A stretch of 64,000 nt of DNA, from assembly GCA_023511295.1 (NCBI GenBank), contig JAIMBT010000006.1, positions 83,672-147,671 of the forward strand, in the 5' to 3' direction. Each line of letters starts with the position of its first letter. Positions within the stretch are counted from its first letter, which is position 1. Both the position numbers and the translations under genes were made by a program. The stretch comes from Alicyclobacillus sp. (GTDB lineage: Bacteria; Bacillota; Bacilli; Alicyclobacillales; Alicyclobacillaceae). The notes under the pieces were generated by a model, which searched no databases, had not been told where the DNA came from, and was given only the letters and a program-made list of their open reading frames with translations. Below are positions 1 through 8,894 of this stretch, piece by piece.

Positions 1-376
1 CGCTGGCGTTTTGGATGCGCCGCAGGACGGCGCGCACCCTGGCAAGCAGTTCTCGCAGACTGAACGGCTTCGGGATGTAGTCATCCGCACCAATTTCCAA
101 GCCCAGCACCCGGTCTGTCTCGTCGGTGCGGGCCGTCAGCATCAAGATGCCGACGTTGCGCGCCGTGTTGCGGATCTCCCGGCACACGTCGAGCCCACTT
201 CGCTCCGGCAGCATCCAGTCGAGGATGATGATCTCTGGGTTGACCTCCTCCACCATGCGCAGCGCGTCGGTTCCGGTCAGCGCCGTGTATACGACAAATC
301 CTTCGCTCTCGAAGAACGGTTTGATGACGTCCAGTACCTTCGGCTCGTCGTCGACGATGAGGATGGTCGCTGCCAC
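1..376 (-). CDS. OmpR-family response regulator, N-terminal part (runs off the window)
   Basis: The minus strand encodes a receiver domain of a two-component response regulator that would be phosphorylated by a partner histidine kinase and then bind DNA. The acidic pocket (D-D-E at residues 9-11), the phospho-acceptor Asp53 in ILDWMLP, the TART stretch near residue 81 and Lys103 in DDYIPKPF are all present. The reading frame has no ATG, so I chose the GTG at 376, which follows an AGGGG-type ribosome site. The DNA-binding domain lies beyond base 1, so the subfamily (OmpR/PhoB) is inferred only from receiver sequence and the 'FSLRELLARVRAVLRR' linker. The kinase is not in this window. Confidence 0.9.
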   Translation of the reverse strand, partial: MAATILIVDDEPKVLDVIKPFFESEGFVVYTALTGTDALRMVEEVNPEIIILDWMLPERSGLDVCREIRNTARNVGILMLTARTDETDRVLGLEIGADDYIPKPFSLRELLARVRAVLRRIQNAS

Positions 377-566
377 TCTCTCACACCCCTGATTCAACCG
401 AGGGCGGACCACCTTGTCGGTCGCGTCACACCCTTCGCGAAATGTCGCTTCCTTCCACCGTACATTCTACAGATTGCCCGTGAAAAAGGGATGACGGGCA
501 TTTGGAGATCCTGTGGATCTCGCCTTCGTTCCGACACCTGCCGGCGCTGAACCGGACGTCCGCCCG

Positions 567-614
567 AACACAAACACCCGCTGCCCGGAGATGAGGGCAA
601 CGGGTGTTTGTGTT
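567..614. terminator. Long hairpin between the SurA-like gene and the response regulator
   Basis: A perfect 14-bp inverted repeat (567-580 with 601-614) encloses a second 5-bp stem (582-586 with 595-599) and an 8-base loop. It sits 67 bases past the stop of the SurA-like gene, where a terminator is expected. Neither side carries a convincing T-run, so it could instead be an attenuator or an RNA-stability element for the downstream response regulator. Confidence 0.55.
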
Positions 615-681
615 GAGGCGGACCGACAGCGCCCTGCGCAGCGCCGCCAGGGCGAATGGACGGCAGCGGCGGCCACCCGCA

Positions 682-1509
682 TCACTGCCCGGCGCTGTTC
701 ACGGTGTTCGACGCGGCACTCGGCGCGCTCGCCGAGCTCGTGGAGGAAGTGCCGGAAGCGGACGGGTTCTCAATGGTCGTCTTCACGCTCGCGTACTTGG
801 TGTCGTAGATGACGATGGGATCTTGCTTGGCCAGGTTCGCCAGCAGCTGTGTCGGCGGCGTCGCTTTCGTCGCCTTGATATCCTGGATGATCTGACTGCG
901 CACCTTGCTCAGCGGCTGCGGCGTCTTGGAACCGGACGGTGTAAACTGCGCCTTGTTCTGGTTGTAGTAGGTCTGAATCTCTTGGTCGGTCACGGTGATA
1001 CCCTGTTCTGCGAGCTTCTGCTCCAGCACCTGGTCCTCCAGGATGTTGTTCAACTGCGCTTGCGTCACGCCGTTCGCCTGCAGGAACTGGTTCAGTTGGT
1101 CGCTGCTCGAGATGCCGTACTGCGCCTCCAGGTTCTGCAGGGCAGAGTTGATCTCCGACTTGGTCGCGGTGATCTTCGCCCGCTTCGCACCGTCGCGAAT
1201 CAGTTGGTCCTCAATGAGCTGCTCGAGCGTGGATGTCCCGCCCTGCGACTCCAACTGGCTCACGAAGTCCGCTTTATGGATTTGGGTCTGACCGACGCTC
1301 GCAATGACCGGGTCCGCCGGGTGTGTGTGGTACGAGATGGCCCAAACCGCCCCCACAATCACAGCACCCGCTGCGGCCCCTCCGAGCGCAGCCCACCATG
1401 TGGTCGGCGTTGCACTTGTTCCGCTTACCGTTGTTGACTTCTTCTCTTCCTCTGAACCTGCCAATGTCATTCCCCTTTCGTGCAGATAGGCCCAGCATAC
1501 CGAACCCAT
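682..1509 (-). CDS. SurA/PrsA-like membrane-anchored chaperone lacking the PPIase domain
   Basis: The 275-residue protein has an N-terminal membrane anchor (about residues 39-58, after a short charged cytoplasmic tail) followed by a SurA-N-like helical chaperone domain (VASVGQTQIHKADFVSQL..., QLIEDQLIRDGAKRAKI) and a Ser/Ala-rich C-terminal tail. The parvulin catalytic domain of PrsA/SurA is absent, so a folding-chaperone role outside the membrane without isomerase activity is inferred. The ATG at 1509 is preceded by GGAGG at a 6-base distance. A second possible start is the TTG/ATG pair at 1464/1470, just after AAAGGGG. No partner gene is adjacent; the gene is followed by the long hairpin at 567-614. 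Confidence 0.75.
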   Translation of the reverse strand: MGSVCWAYLHERGMTLAGSEEEKKSTTVSGTSATPTTWWAALGGAAAGAVIVGAVWAISYHTHPADPVIASVGQTQIHKADFVSQLESQGGTSTLEQLIEDQLIRDGAKRAKITATKSEINSALQNLEAQYGISSSDQLNQFLQANGVTQAQLNNILEDQVLEQKLAEQGITVTDQEIQTYYNQNKAQFTPSGSKTPQPLSKVRSQIIQDIKATKATPPTQLLANLAKQDPIVIYDTKYASVKTTIENPSASGTSSTSSASAPSAASNTVNSAGQ

Positions 1510-1715
1510 GTGTAGCCTCCGTCAAACACCTGTGGTCATTTTGTGGAGGCTCGTCCCCCATCCAAGCCCTATCTTTCCCTGGTCGCGCAGAATCCCCCAT
1601 CACACACGATGCGGGCTGCCGAGCCCAACCGGCCCAACAGCCCGCACGTACCGACATGCCCTTGACCGCGTGAGAATCGAGCCGCTCGCCAGCGGATGAC
1701 CGCCGTCGACGCAGG

Positions 1716-2339
1716 TCAGTGCTCGTGACCGGCCGTCACCAGTTCCGCATCCAAATTTCCACCGCGGCTGTGGCGGACGCGGCGCGCCTCCTCGTCGTCG
1801 ATATCGGTCCCCATCACGTAGTCGAGCGTCGCGTTGGACACGCCGTACCAATACTTCGCGTCGAGGTAATGGTGCAGCAGATGCCGCTTCTTCATCCGCC
1901 GCCCCCACGGTGTGAGCGGGACAATGGGACGGTGGGATACGAAGTGCTTCCACTCGTAGAACAACTGCCGGAAGCTGAGACCGGCAACGAAGGCGCCCGT
2001 GAGATTCCAGCGCCGCGTGACGACGAAGGCCAATACGGCAAACACAATGTAGCCCGGTACGTTGAACTGGTTGGGCGTCAACAGGTAGCGCGTGTCGCGG
2101 GGATGTTCGTGGTGCGCGACGTGACCCGCGTACGCTTTCGGCAGCAGCCTTGGAAACTCGTGCAACAGATACCGATGGATGGCGTACTCCACCGGCCAGA
2201 ATAACAGAATCCCAATGATGGCACAAACCCATGTCAACCAGTTCGACGGAGTGGCTGCAGCCACCGCTGCGCCCACCACGCAGACGCAGGCGATGAAAAG
2301 GACGCGGCCGTCCCGTGCAAACTCGGATACATACCGCAC
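1716..2339 (-). CDS. Sterol desaturase / fatty acid hydroxylase superfamily membrane protein
   Basis: The 207-residue protein carries the histidine clusters of the di-iron fatty acid hydroxylase superfamily: HRYLLH, HVAHHEH, HFVSH and HLLHHY, spread between about four hydrophobic segments. Such enzymes hydroxylate or desaturate lipids in the membrane using O2 and electrons from a redox partner. The substrate cannot be told from sequence; carotenoid, sterol/hopanoid or fatty acid are all possible. I chose the GTG at 2339 because AGAGGTGG lies at proper distance; upstream ATGs in the same frame lack a ribosome site and give an unlikely extension. It stands alone; the AT-rich stretch at 2450-2480 probably holds its promoter. 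Confidence 0.8.
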   Translation of the reverse strand: MRYVSEFARDGRVLFIACVCVVGAAVAAATPSNWLTWVCAIIGILLFWPVEYAIHRYLLHEFPRLLPKAYAGHVAHHEHPRDTRYLLTPNQFNVPGYIVFAVLAFVVTRRWNLTGAFVAGLSFRQLFYEWKHFVSHRPIVPLTPWGRRMKKRHLLHHYLDAKYWYGVSNATLDYVMGTDIDDEEARRVRHSRGGNLDAELVTAGHEH

Positions 2340-2569
2340 AGCTCTCCACCTCTTTTTTCTCTGTCCTATCGCGATATTCCCCAGAGGCTCGACAAGAGAC
2401 AGGAAACACCGCGAACCCGCGGCTCCTTCCCAGCGTCCCGGCACGAGACTATTATTTCAAATTAGCCGATGCAAATCCAGAGTAGAGTGTTACCGGCCTG
2501 CGGTCAAGGGACGTTCGGTCCGAGCCGTTCATGCCGAAGCGTCTCCGTGGGTCCACCATCCGTGCAGGC

Positions 2570-2896
2570 TTAGAGCCAACGGAGGAGGGCTTGCATCGCT
2601 GGCTTCACACCGGCAATCCAACTCGGAACCGGACTCGGCACTCGCATCACCAGAAGCACCGCTCCGAGCAGGGCGACCGCATACAGCAGGCTCACGACCA
2701 CCCACTCGGACCGACACCATCGCCGCCGAGCAGAGAGCCACTGGGTGACGGCCGTGATGGAGAGGAGGACGACACAGAGGACACCCTGACTGCGCATACC
2801 CAAGCTGGAAGCGGCGATACACCACGTCGTCGCAGTGCACCAGGAGGTTTCGGACCGCTGCTTCGTTTCGCTCGAGGTGGGGAGAGAGCCGCTCAC
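2570..2896 (-). CDS. Hypothetical small membrane protein
   Basis: The reading frame encodes two hydrophobic segments ([17 protein letters not shown] and [19 protein letters not shown]) separated by a very basic loop ([11 protein letters not shown]), a pattern rarely produced by chance. I do not recognise a family. The start is unclear: ATG at 2896 or the internal ATG at 2797, which would give about 75 residues. Neither has a strong ribosome site, and the first 33 residues look non-coding. A competing frame overlaps it, so this may not be a gene. Confidence 0.35.
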   Translation of the reverse strand: MSGSLPTSSETKQRSETSWCTATTWCIAASSLGMRSQGVLCVVLLSITAVTQWLSARRRWCRSEWVVVSLLYAVALLGAVLLVMRVPSPVPSWIAGVKPAMQALLRWL

Positions 2897-3136
2897 TCGC
2901 CGTCGCGCGCTGGGTGAAAAACATCCATCAACCGCCTTTGCTGGACCTTACTGCGGGGCACCGGAGGTGGACCGAATACGGGACAAGGCACCCATTGTCC
3001 GGGACATTTCGGTAGTGTTTCCAGCAATGAGCGTACGTATGCGCCGGTTTTCTGGAACGCGTGCGCATCCACCGCTTCCAACCAACCTGTCGAAAAATCC
3101 CTCGTACGACCGTCATGCACGCGGGCGACAACCGTC

Positions 3137-3142
3137 TATAAT
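3137..3142 (+). promoter_or_regulatory. -10 element of msrB
   Basis: A perfect TATAAT lies 55 bases before the msrB start. The -35 region at the 16-18 base distance is a poor match, so the promoter may need an activator. The rest of the roughly 300-base stretch before msrB (2897-3136) shows no other gene. Confidence 0.6.
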
Positions 3143-3197
3143 AGAGGGCAACGAATCGTGCCAACGTCCGTCACAATCGAGTGGAGGGAGCAGTTCC

Positions 3198-3638
3198 ATG
3201 AGTGCATCGAAGGACACATCCGACTTGCGGAGGCGCCTGACGCCATTGCAGTACGCGGTGACGCAGGAGAACGCGACGGAGCCGCCGTTTCACAACGAGT
3301 ATTGGAACAATCAGCGGGAAGGCATCTACGTCGACGTCGTCTCCGGCGTGCCGCTGTTTTCATCCCAAGACCAGTATGATGCCGGCTGCGGGTGGCCGAG
3401 TTTCACGAAGCCCATCAGCGACGCGGAAATCGTCGAACGGACGGACACCTCACACGGGATGCTCCGGACGGAAGTCCGAAGTGCCCAAGCGGACAGCCAC
3501 CTCGGGCACGTGTTCGAAGACGGTCCGGTCGTCACCGGCGGGCTCCGGTACTGCATCAACTCGGCCGCCCTGCGGTTCATCCCGAAGGAAGACCTCGAGC
3601 GGGAAGGATACGGCGCCTACCGAAAGCTCTTCGACTGA
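3198..3638 (+). CDS. msrB: Peptide-methionine (R)-S-oxide reductase MsrB
   Basis: MsrB reduces methionine-R-sulfoxide in oxidised proteins using thioredoxin. The 146-residue product is a single full-length SelR domain: [19 protein letters not shown], the CGWPSF motif, [10 protein letters not shown] and the catalytic cysteine in [13 protein letters not shown]. The ATG at 3198 follows GGAGGGAG at good spacing; an in-frame upstream extension is not needed. It lacks the two CxxC pairs that bind zinc in many homologues. It is monocistronic, which fits a general repair function in the cytoplasm. Confidence 0.95.
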   Translation: MSASKDTSDLRRRLTPLQYAVTQENATEPPFHNEYWNNQREGIYVDVVSGVPLFSSQDQYDAGCGWPSFTKPISDAEIVERTDTSHGMLRTEVRSAQADSHLGHVFEDGPVVTGGLRYCINSAALRFIPKEDLEREGYGAYRKLFD

Positions 3639-3939
3639 GGTTGTCCTGCGCCTGCGGCGCCGGACACAGGCCGAGACGTTCGAACGCTCCACGACAGGTT
3701 TCACCTGTCACACTTTCCAGCCGTACGTCGTCCATACTGTATAGAACCTGACGTGTGCGAGCCTGTTCTCGCCCCCACCCGCTTCCCGGGCGGCTGCGTT
3801 AGACGGCTGCCGCCCGCGAGTGCCCGTTTCGTCTCTCACCCGCATCTCTCACTTTATCCGGAAGAGGTATCAGACACCATGGAGTACCTACAGACGCCCC
3901 GCACAGCTCTCGACTCCCTGCCGCAAGGAGGTACCCGTC
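3639..3939 (+). other. Intergenic region msrB to oatA-like gene
   Basis: This 301-base gap holds a small hairpin (gacaggt/acctgtc, 3693-3709) that may end msrB transcription, and the AAGGAGG at 3925-3931 used by the next gene. I see no convincing promoter pair and no small gene. Confidence 0.4.
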
Positions 3940-5985
3940 ATGCCGAAACCCGCCAAAGGTAACGGACGGTACATGGCTGGACTGGACGGCCTTCGCGCCA
4001 TCGCGGTGCTCGCCGTCATGGCGTACCACCTCAACCTGAGTTTCGCGCCCGGCGGGTTGCTTGGCGTCGGTGTGTTCTTCGTGCTGTCCGGGTACCTCAT
4101 CACCGACCTGCTCATCAACCAGTGGCGGGCGACGCAGCGGATCGACTTCAAAGACTTCTGGCTCCGGCGGGCCAGGCGGCTCTTACCGGCACTGCTCCTG
4201 ATGCTCGCGGTGACCGTCCTGTGGGTGGCCTACGAGCGGCCAAGCCAACTGGTGTCGTTGCGCGGTGACGTCTTGGCGGCTGTCCTGTATGTGAGCAACT
4301 GGTGGTTCGTCTTTCACCACGTCTCCTACTTCGCAAGTTTCGGCCCGCCGACGCCGTTTGGCCACCTGTGGTCGCTGGCGGTGGAGGAGCAGTTCTACCT
4401 GTTGTGGCCATTGCTGTTGTTCCTCGGCCTGCGCTGGACGCCGCGCCGAGGCGCGCTTGTCGGCTGCACCACCGCGCTCGCCGCCGCCTCCGCCGTGGCC
4501 ATGGCGCTCATCTACCAACCGGGGACGGACCCGAGCCGGGTCTACTACGGCACGGACACGCGAGCCTTCTCCCTGCTGATTGGGGCAGCCCTCGCGATGG
4601 TGTGGCCGAGCACCCGACTCAGCCGCACCCTCCCGCGCGGCCAACGCTTCGCCATCGACGCCGTCGGAACGGCCGGCATCGCGACGATTCTCGCAATGGT
4701 CGTCTTTTCAAACGAGTACCAGAACTTCCTGTACCGCGGCGGGATGGTGGTACTGTCCCTCGCAACGGCGGCGGCCGTGGCCGCGTTGGCACACCCGGCG
4801 AGCCGCCTGGCCGCCTGTTTCGGCATCGCGCCGCTGCGCTGGCTTGGCGTTCGGTCGTACGGCATCTACCTCTGGCACTACCCGGTCATCGTGCTGACGA
4901 CGCCGCTGGTCGACACGGGTGGACCGCAGCCGGTCCGAATGGTTGCGCAGGTTCTCCTCAGCATCGCCCTTGCCGCCCTGTCCTGGCAGTTGGTCGAAGA
5001 GCCGATTCGCCGCGGCTATCTGGCGAAAGCGTGGGCCGACCTGCGCCGTGCCAGCGGTCGCCGAGCGCGACCGTGGCTGCTCGGGGCTGGAGCCCTGGTC
5101 GCCGTGGCCGCCTGCTACGTGGGGGTGAGCGGCTCCATCCCGCTGGCCACGGCATCGTCGAACCCGGCGGATAACAGGGATGGCGCCGTGCCGGCGACGG
5201 CCGCGGTGGAGAACAGCGGCGCTGAGCACGGTTCCGCCGGCGGTTCGGCCTCCGGAATGGGGCGCATCGGGACGGGCGGAGGCGCACCGGCCGCGAGTCG
5301 CCTGGCCGGCAGCGGAAACAGCGGGACGCAACCTGGAGGGGAAAGCGGAAGCAGCGAGCACCAGCGGACTGGGATGTTGACCGTCCCACCGGCATCCCAC
5401 ACGGAGCCGCCGACAAGCAGCGCTGGGACGGCGGGCGGTGGTCAGCCAGGCGCGGGTAGCGACCACGGCGGAAGCAGTACCGGCGCGAGCGAGGGCAGCC
5501 AGGCGGTGATGTCCGGCAAGGGCGTGACGGCGATTGGCGATTCCGTGATGATTGACATCCAACCGTACCTCAGCAAGCTGTTGCCGGGGAGCGTCATTGA
5601 CGGGCAGGTGGGTCGCCAGATGTACCAGGCCCCCACAGTTATCCAGGGCCTCGAAGCGAAGGGCGAACTCGGTCACATCGTCATCTTGGAGTTGGGGACG
5701 AACGGCCCCTTCACACAATCGCAGTTGGAGTCGCTCCTCCGTTCCCTGGGAAATCGGCAGATTGTGCTGGTGAACACGCGCGTCCCGCGTTCGTGGCAAA
5801 ACGTGGTGAACCAGACGGACGCCGCGGTCGCCGCCGACCTGCCGAACGTGACCTTGGTCAACTGGTACGCTGCGAGCGCGAACGAGAACGGCTACTTCGC
5901 GCCGGACGGCGTCCACCTCAACCCTGCTGGCGCTGAGGTCTACGCACGCCTCGTGGCGCAGGCGGTGGCCAAACTGTCCAGCTGA
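3940..5985 (+). CDS. OatA-like acyltransferase (Acyl_transf_3 + extracytoplasmic SGNH domain)
   Basis: The 681-residue protein has an N-terminal ten-helix acyltransferase-3 domain (DGLRAIAVLAVMAYHL, GVFFVLSGYLITDLL, FWLRRARRLLPALL, WSLAVEEQFYLLWP, GIYLWHYPVIV), a Ser/Gly/Ala-rich extracytoplasmic linker (about residues 400-525) and a C-terminal SGNH esterase-fold domain (GVTAIGDSVMIDIQPYL, ILELGTNGPF, FAPDGVHLNPAGAEVYA). This architecture matches OatA-type peptidoglycan or surface-polysaccharide O-acetyltransferases, which move acetyl groups across the membrane. The catalytic Ser (GDS) and the D..H pair (APDGVHL) are intact. The start at 3940 is fixed by AAGGAGG. The linker is unusually long and low-complexity. 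The acceptor polymer is unknown. Confidence 0.88.
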   Translation: MPKPAKGNGRYMAGLDGLRAIAVLAVMAYHLNLSFAPGGLLGVGVFFVLSGYLITDLLINQWRATQRIDFKDFWLRRARRLLPALLLMLAVTVLWVAYERPSQLVSLRGDVLAAVLYVSNWWFVFHHVSYFASFGPPTPFGHLWSLAVEEQFYLLWPLLLFLGLRWTPRRGALVGCTTALAAASAVAMALIYQPGTDPSRVYYGTDTRAFSLLIGAALAMVWPSTRLSRTLPRGQRFAIDAVGTAGIATILAMVVFSNEYQNFLYRGGMVVLSLATAAAVAALAHPASRLAACFGIAPLRWLGVRSYGIYLWHYPVIVLTTPLVDTGGPQPVRMVAQVLLSIALAALSWQLVEEPIRRGYLAKAWADLRRASGRRARPWLLGAGALVAVAACYVGVSGSIPLATASSNPADNRDGAVPATAAVENSGAEHGSAGGSASGMGRIGTGGGAPAASRLAGSGNSGTQPGGESGSSEHQRTGMLTVPPASHTEPPTSSAGTAGGGQPGAGSDHGGSSTGASEGSQAVMSGKGVTAIGDSVMIDIQPYLSKLLPGSVIDGQVGRQMYQAPTVIQGLEAKGELGHIVILELGTNGPFTQSQLESLLRSLGNRQIVLVNTRVPRSWQNVVNQTDAAVAADLPNVTLVNWYAASANENGYFAPDGVHLNPAGAEVYARLVAQAVAKLSS

Positions 5986-5990
5986 CGTCC

Positions 5991-6009
5991 CGCCCCGTCC
6001 CGTGGGGCG
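5991..6009. terminator. Short GC hairpin between convergent genes
   Basis: The 6-bp stem cgcccc/ggggcg with a 7-base loop lies just past the oatA-like stop. There is no T-run, so function as a terminator is only probable from position. Confidence 0.35.
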
Positions 6010-6135
6010 AAGGATGGCCCCGGTTTGGCTCCTGCGTACGCTGTCCCATGCAAATACCACCCGTCCGCTCTCCTCTGAAGCAGCAGGAGACGCGTGCGGG
6101 TGGGCGGTTGTCCAGGCGCGCAAAAGGCGCGCCAC

Positions 6136-7071
6136 TCAACTCAATTTGGTCAGGGCCTCGGTCAACACGGGAACGACCTGCTTCTTGCGGGACACGACGC
6201 CCTTCAGCAGCGCCCGGTGGTTCTCCAGTTTCACGCCGTACGCCTGCTCGACCGCCGAGGCCATCCGCCCCAGGGCAACCGCGACGGAATCGTTGTTCAA
6301 GATGTCCGTGACGATGAACACGAAGAGGTCGAGCTGCTTGTCCGCGATGACGCGCTCCAACAAGGACTCCACTTCGGCTTGGCGGGAGAGGACGTCGCTT
6401 ACGTCGACCGCGTTGACTTGTGCAATCTCCACTTTGTACGCACCCATCTGGAACTCCTTCGCGTCCAGCGAGATGAGCTGCGCAATGGGTTTGTCGCTGA
6501 GGTCGGCACCCGCCTTCAGCATGCGCAAGCCGTAGTCCTCGACGTCGACACGCGCAATCGCCGCCAGCTCGCGCAAGGCCTGCTCGTCTTCCGGCGTGCA
6601 GGTCGGGGATTTAAGGAGCAGCGTGTCCGAAATGATGGACGACAGCATCAGCCCCGCCGTGGTCTCGTCTATCTGCACCCCGTTCTCCTTGAACAACTTG
6701 TTCAGGATGGTCGCGGTGCAGCCCACCGGCTCGGCGCGGTAGTACAGCGGCTGACTGGTCTCGAAGTTGGCAATCCGGTGGTGGTCCACAACCTCCACGA
6801 CCTGCACTTGGTCGACGTCACTCGCGCTCTGTTGGCGCTCGTTGTGGTCCACCAGAATCACCCGGCTCGCCTCACCGGCAACGGTGTCCACCCGACGGGG
6901 GGCCGCCACCCGAAACGTGTCGAGGACGAACCTCGTCTCCTCGTTCACGTCACCGAGGCGCACCGGTTCGACATTCCAGCCGAGTTGCCGCTTCAGCGTC
7001 GCGTACGCGATGGCTGAGCAGATGGAATCTGTATCCGGATTCTTGTGCCCAAACACCAATACCTTGTCCAC
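6136..7071 (-). CDS. ppaC: Manganese-dependent inorganic pyrophosphatase (family II)
   Basis: PpaC hydrolyses pyrophosphate in the cytoplasm. The DHH phosphoesterase motifs are intact: [10 protein letters not shown] near the N-terminus, [17 protein letters not shown] and [10 protein letters not shown], followed by the DHHA2 domain with the substrate-binding SRKK near the C-terminus. The length of 311 residues matches the family (about 309). The AAGGAGG directly abuts an ATG at 7077, so the real start is more likely the GTG six bases later at 7071, giving the family-typical N-terminus '[16 protein letters not shown]'. It is monocistronic; a TATACT (7207-7212 on the complement) may be part of its promoter. 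Confidence 0.96.
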   Translation of the reverse strand: MDKVLVFGHKNPDTDSICSAIAYATLKRQLGWNVEPVRLGDVNEETRFVLDTFRVAAPRRVDTVAGEASRVILVDHNERQQSASDVDQVQVVEVVDHHRIANFETSQPLYYRAEPVGCTATILNKLFKENGVQIDETTAGLMLSSIISDTLLLKSPTCTPEDEQALRELAAIARVDVEDYGLRMLKAGADLSDKPIAQLISLDAKEFQMGAYKVEIAQVNAVDVSDVLSRQAEVESLLERVIADKQLDLFVFIVTDILNNDSVAVALGRMASAVEQAYGVKLENHRALLKGVVSRKKQVVPVLTEALTKLS

Positions 7072-7298
7072 CGTCATCCTCCTTGTGAATCGTCGCGAAC
7101 GAGCTACACTGCGAGTAAGGGCTGCGCAGCTGACCGGGAGGACCGGAATCGCGCTGGCCGCTCTGTATCCGCGCCATCCAGGTGCCCGTTCGGACAAACT
7201 GCCTACAGTATAGCAGATTCGAGGCCTGCCGAGCGCCGGCGCGAACGAACCATCCATCGCTCGCGCTCTGCACAGCCTGGGGAGAGGGGTGAGGGGAA

Positions 7299-7589
7299 AT
7301 GGACCGACCGCCGGTCATCGTCTACACCACGACGAACTGCGCCCGCTGCTTCGCTGTGAAGCGGTTCTTGCGGCGCCGGGGGGTCCCGTTTCGGGAGATC
7401 TCCGTCTTTCGTACGCCAGGAGCCGCGGAGGAACTGGTACGTCAGACGGGCGCGCTCGCGGCGCCGGTGACGGTGGTGGGTCGCCGCTTCGTCCGCGGCG
7501 CCGACTTCGAGCGCCTGGATGCACTCCTCTGCGAAGCCGGCTGGGTCAGCGACGGCCCCCCGTCGGCCGACGGCGCACCCAGCGAATGA
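7299..7589 (+). CDS. Glutaredoxin-like thiol-disulfide protein
   Basis: The 96-residue protein has a glutaredoxin/NrdH-type fold signature: [18 protein letters not shown] with a CxxC (Cys14, Cys17), the [11 protein letters not shown] cis-proline segment, and a [11 protein letters not shown] helix. It probably transfers electrons to a ribonucleotide reductase or another disulfide partner in the cytoplasm. The ATG at 7299 follows a GAGGGGTGAGGGG ribosome site. Its 3' end overlaps the convergent dedA-family gene by 44 bases. The usual Grx tyrosine (CPYC) is replaced (CARC), so partner specificity is open. Confidence 0.85.
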   Translation: MDRPPVIVYTTTNCARCFAVKRFLRRRGVPFREISVFRTPGAAEELVRQTGALAAPVTVVGRRFVRGADFERLDALLCEAGWVSDGPPSADGAPSE

Positions 7590-8160
7590 CCCCGTACACT
7601 GCGGCGAGGACGACCACGACCACCACTGCGTACAGGAGCGGATCGACATACCGTTTGACGACATCCCAGTTGCGTCCGAGCTTGAATCCCGCGTATGCGA
7701 GCACCGCTACCCACGGGATACTGCCAAGCGCCGTATACAGTGTGAACGGGCCGACCGGCATCCGCGCAATGCCCGCGGGAAGCGAGATGAATGTCCGCGC
7801 CGCCGGGAGCAACCGGGCGACGAACACCGCCCACTCGCCGCGGCGCTCGAACCACCGCTCCGCGCCCGCCATCCGCCGCTCGGTCAAGCCGACGTAGCGC
7901 CCGTACCGCATCACCACGGAGCGCCCGCCCACGCGACCCACCCCGTACGCCACGAGTGATCCGATGATGTTCCCAACCACACCGCAGACCACCACGCCGA
8001 CGAGGTTGAGGTGCCCAGCCCCAGCGAGGTACCCGCCAAACGGCATGATCACTTCACTCGGAAGCGGGATACACATGCTCTCCACCGCCATGGCGAGCAG
8101 AATCGCGAGGTACCCGCTCGACTGCACCCAGTGAACCATCGAACCAGACAGATGTCCCAC
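7546..8160 (-). CDS. DedA-family (SNARE-associated/VTT) membrane protein
   Basis: The protein shows the DedA signature: AVESMCIPLPSEVIMPFGGYLAG, a G-x3-GSLVAYGVGRVGG stretch, and FVARLLPAARTFISLPAGIARMP, followed by two hydrophobic helices and a basic tail. DedA proteins act in the inner membrane, some as undecaprenyl-phosphate or phospholipid flippases/scramblases. I favour the GTG at 8160, which has GAGG at about 7 bases; the GTG at 8166 is too close to it and the ATG at 8139 lacks a good site. The 3' end overlaps the convergent glutaredoxin gene. The substrate is not evident. Confidence 0.88.
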   Translation of the reverse strand: MGHLSGSMVHWVQSSGYLAILLAMAVESMCIPLPSEVIMPFGGYLAGAGHLNLVGVVVCGVVGNIIGSLVAYGVGRVGGRSVVMRYGRYVGLTERRMAGAERWFERRGEWAVFVARLLPAARTFISLPAGIARMPVGPFTLYTALGSIPWVAVLAYAGFKLGRNWDVVKRYVDPLLYAVVVVVVLAAVYGVIRWVRRRPTGGRR

Positions 8161-8351
8161 GCGCACACCTCACAAATCCGTGAGTCGGCCGCCCCCGTGG
8201 ATGCCGCACCGGCTCATCCTTGTCCATCCAACGATAGCGAAAATACCGGTCGCCGGCAAGCAGACCGCCCTACCTGAGCCGGTGGCATTGGCGTATGTGA
8301 ATCTACGGAACAATCAGGCAATGTCATTTCGCCGGATGAGGAGGCGCCCGG

Positions 8352-8807
8352 ATGAGTGGAAGGACGGCCTCGAATCCTTCGACGGACGGCGTTTGGATGC
8401 GCGGAACCGACGCGCACGAGTTGCCGCTGCGGCGGCCGCTGCGTGGGGTGAACAACCGGATGGCCTTTGCCATCCATCCCGTCCGGTTCATGGAACGGAT
8501 CACGGCAATCGATCCCGCTGCACCTGTGCACCACTTCATTCCGCAGCCGGACCAGTTCCAACCGGACCGCTGGACCGACGCCTTCGAGCAATCGTTGCCA
8601 GCGTACGCGTACTTCCCGTTCGGCGGCGGCCCGCGCATCTGCATCGGGAAGCATTTCGCCCTCATGGAAGCGCGGCTGGTACTGGCCACACTCTGTCGCG
8701 ACTGGCAGTTTCGGCGCGTCTCTGCAACGCCGATTGACCAATTGGGCGGGATCACGATGCGGCCGAAAGGGGTCCTGCGCATGCGGCTCAGCCGCCGACG
8801 CGCCTGA
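8352..8807 (+). pseudogene. Cytochrome P450, C-terminal remnant
   Basis: About the last 100 residues match a P450 C-terminus: FIPQPDQFQPDRW (PERF region), then YFPFGGGPRICIGKHFALMEARLVLATL with the heme-ligating Cys, then the beta-bulge segment. The K-helix ExxR, the I-helix and everything N-terminal are missing; upstream bases in any frame do not supply them. The first ~40 residues look unrelated to a P450. A GGAGG site precedes the ATG at 8352, so a 151-residue peptide may still be made, but it cannot form a working P450. Interpreted as a decayed gene. Confidence 0.8.
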
Positions 8808-8894
8808 CGGATGCATATGCGCCCCACCGAGTGGAAAACTGTGGATAGCGGACGACGCTAGACGTCCACACGTTCACCGGAAGGAGACGGCGCG

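Noticed and set aside
2835..3197. N-terminal extension of MsrB to 267 residues
   Set aside because: The upstream part is non-homologous, has no ribosome site and includes the probable promoter; the ATG at 3198 gives the normal family length.
4708..6135. 475-residue minus-strand open frame
   Set aside because: It is a shadow of the OatA-like gene; no motif, membrane pattern or ribosome site.
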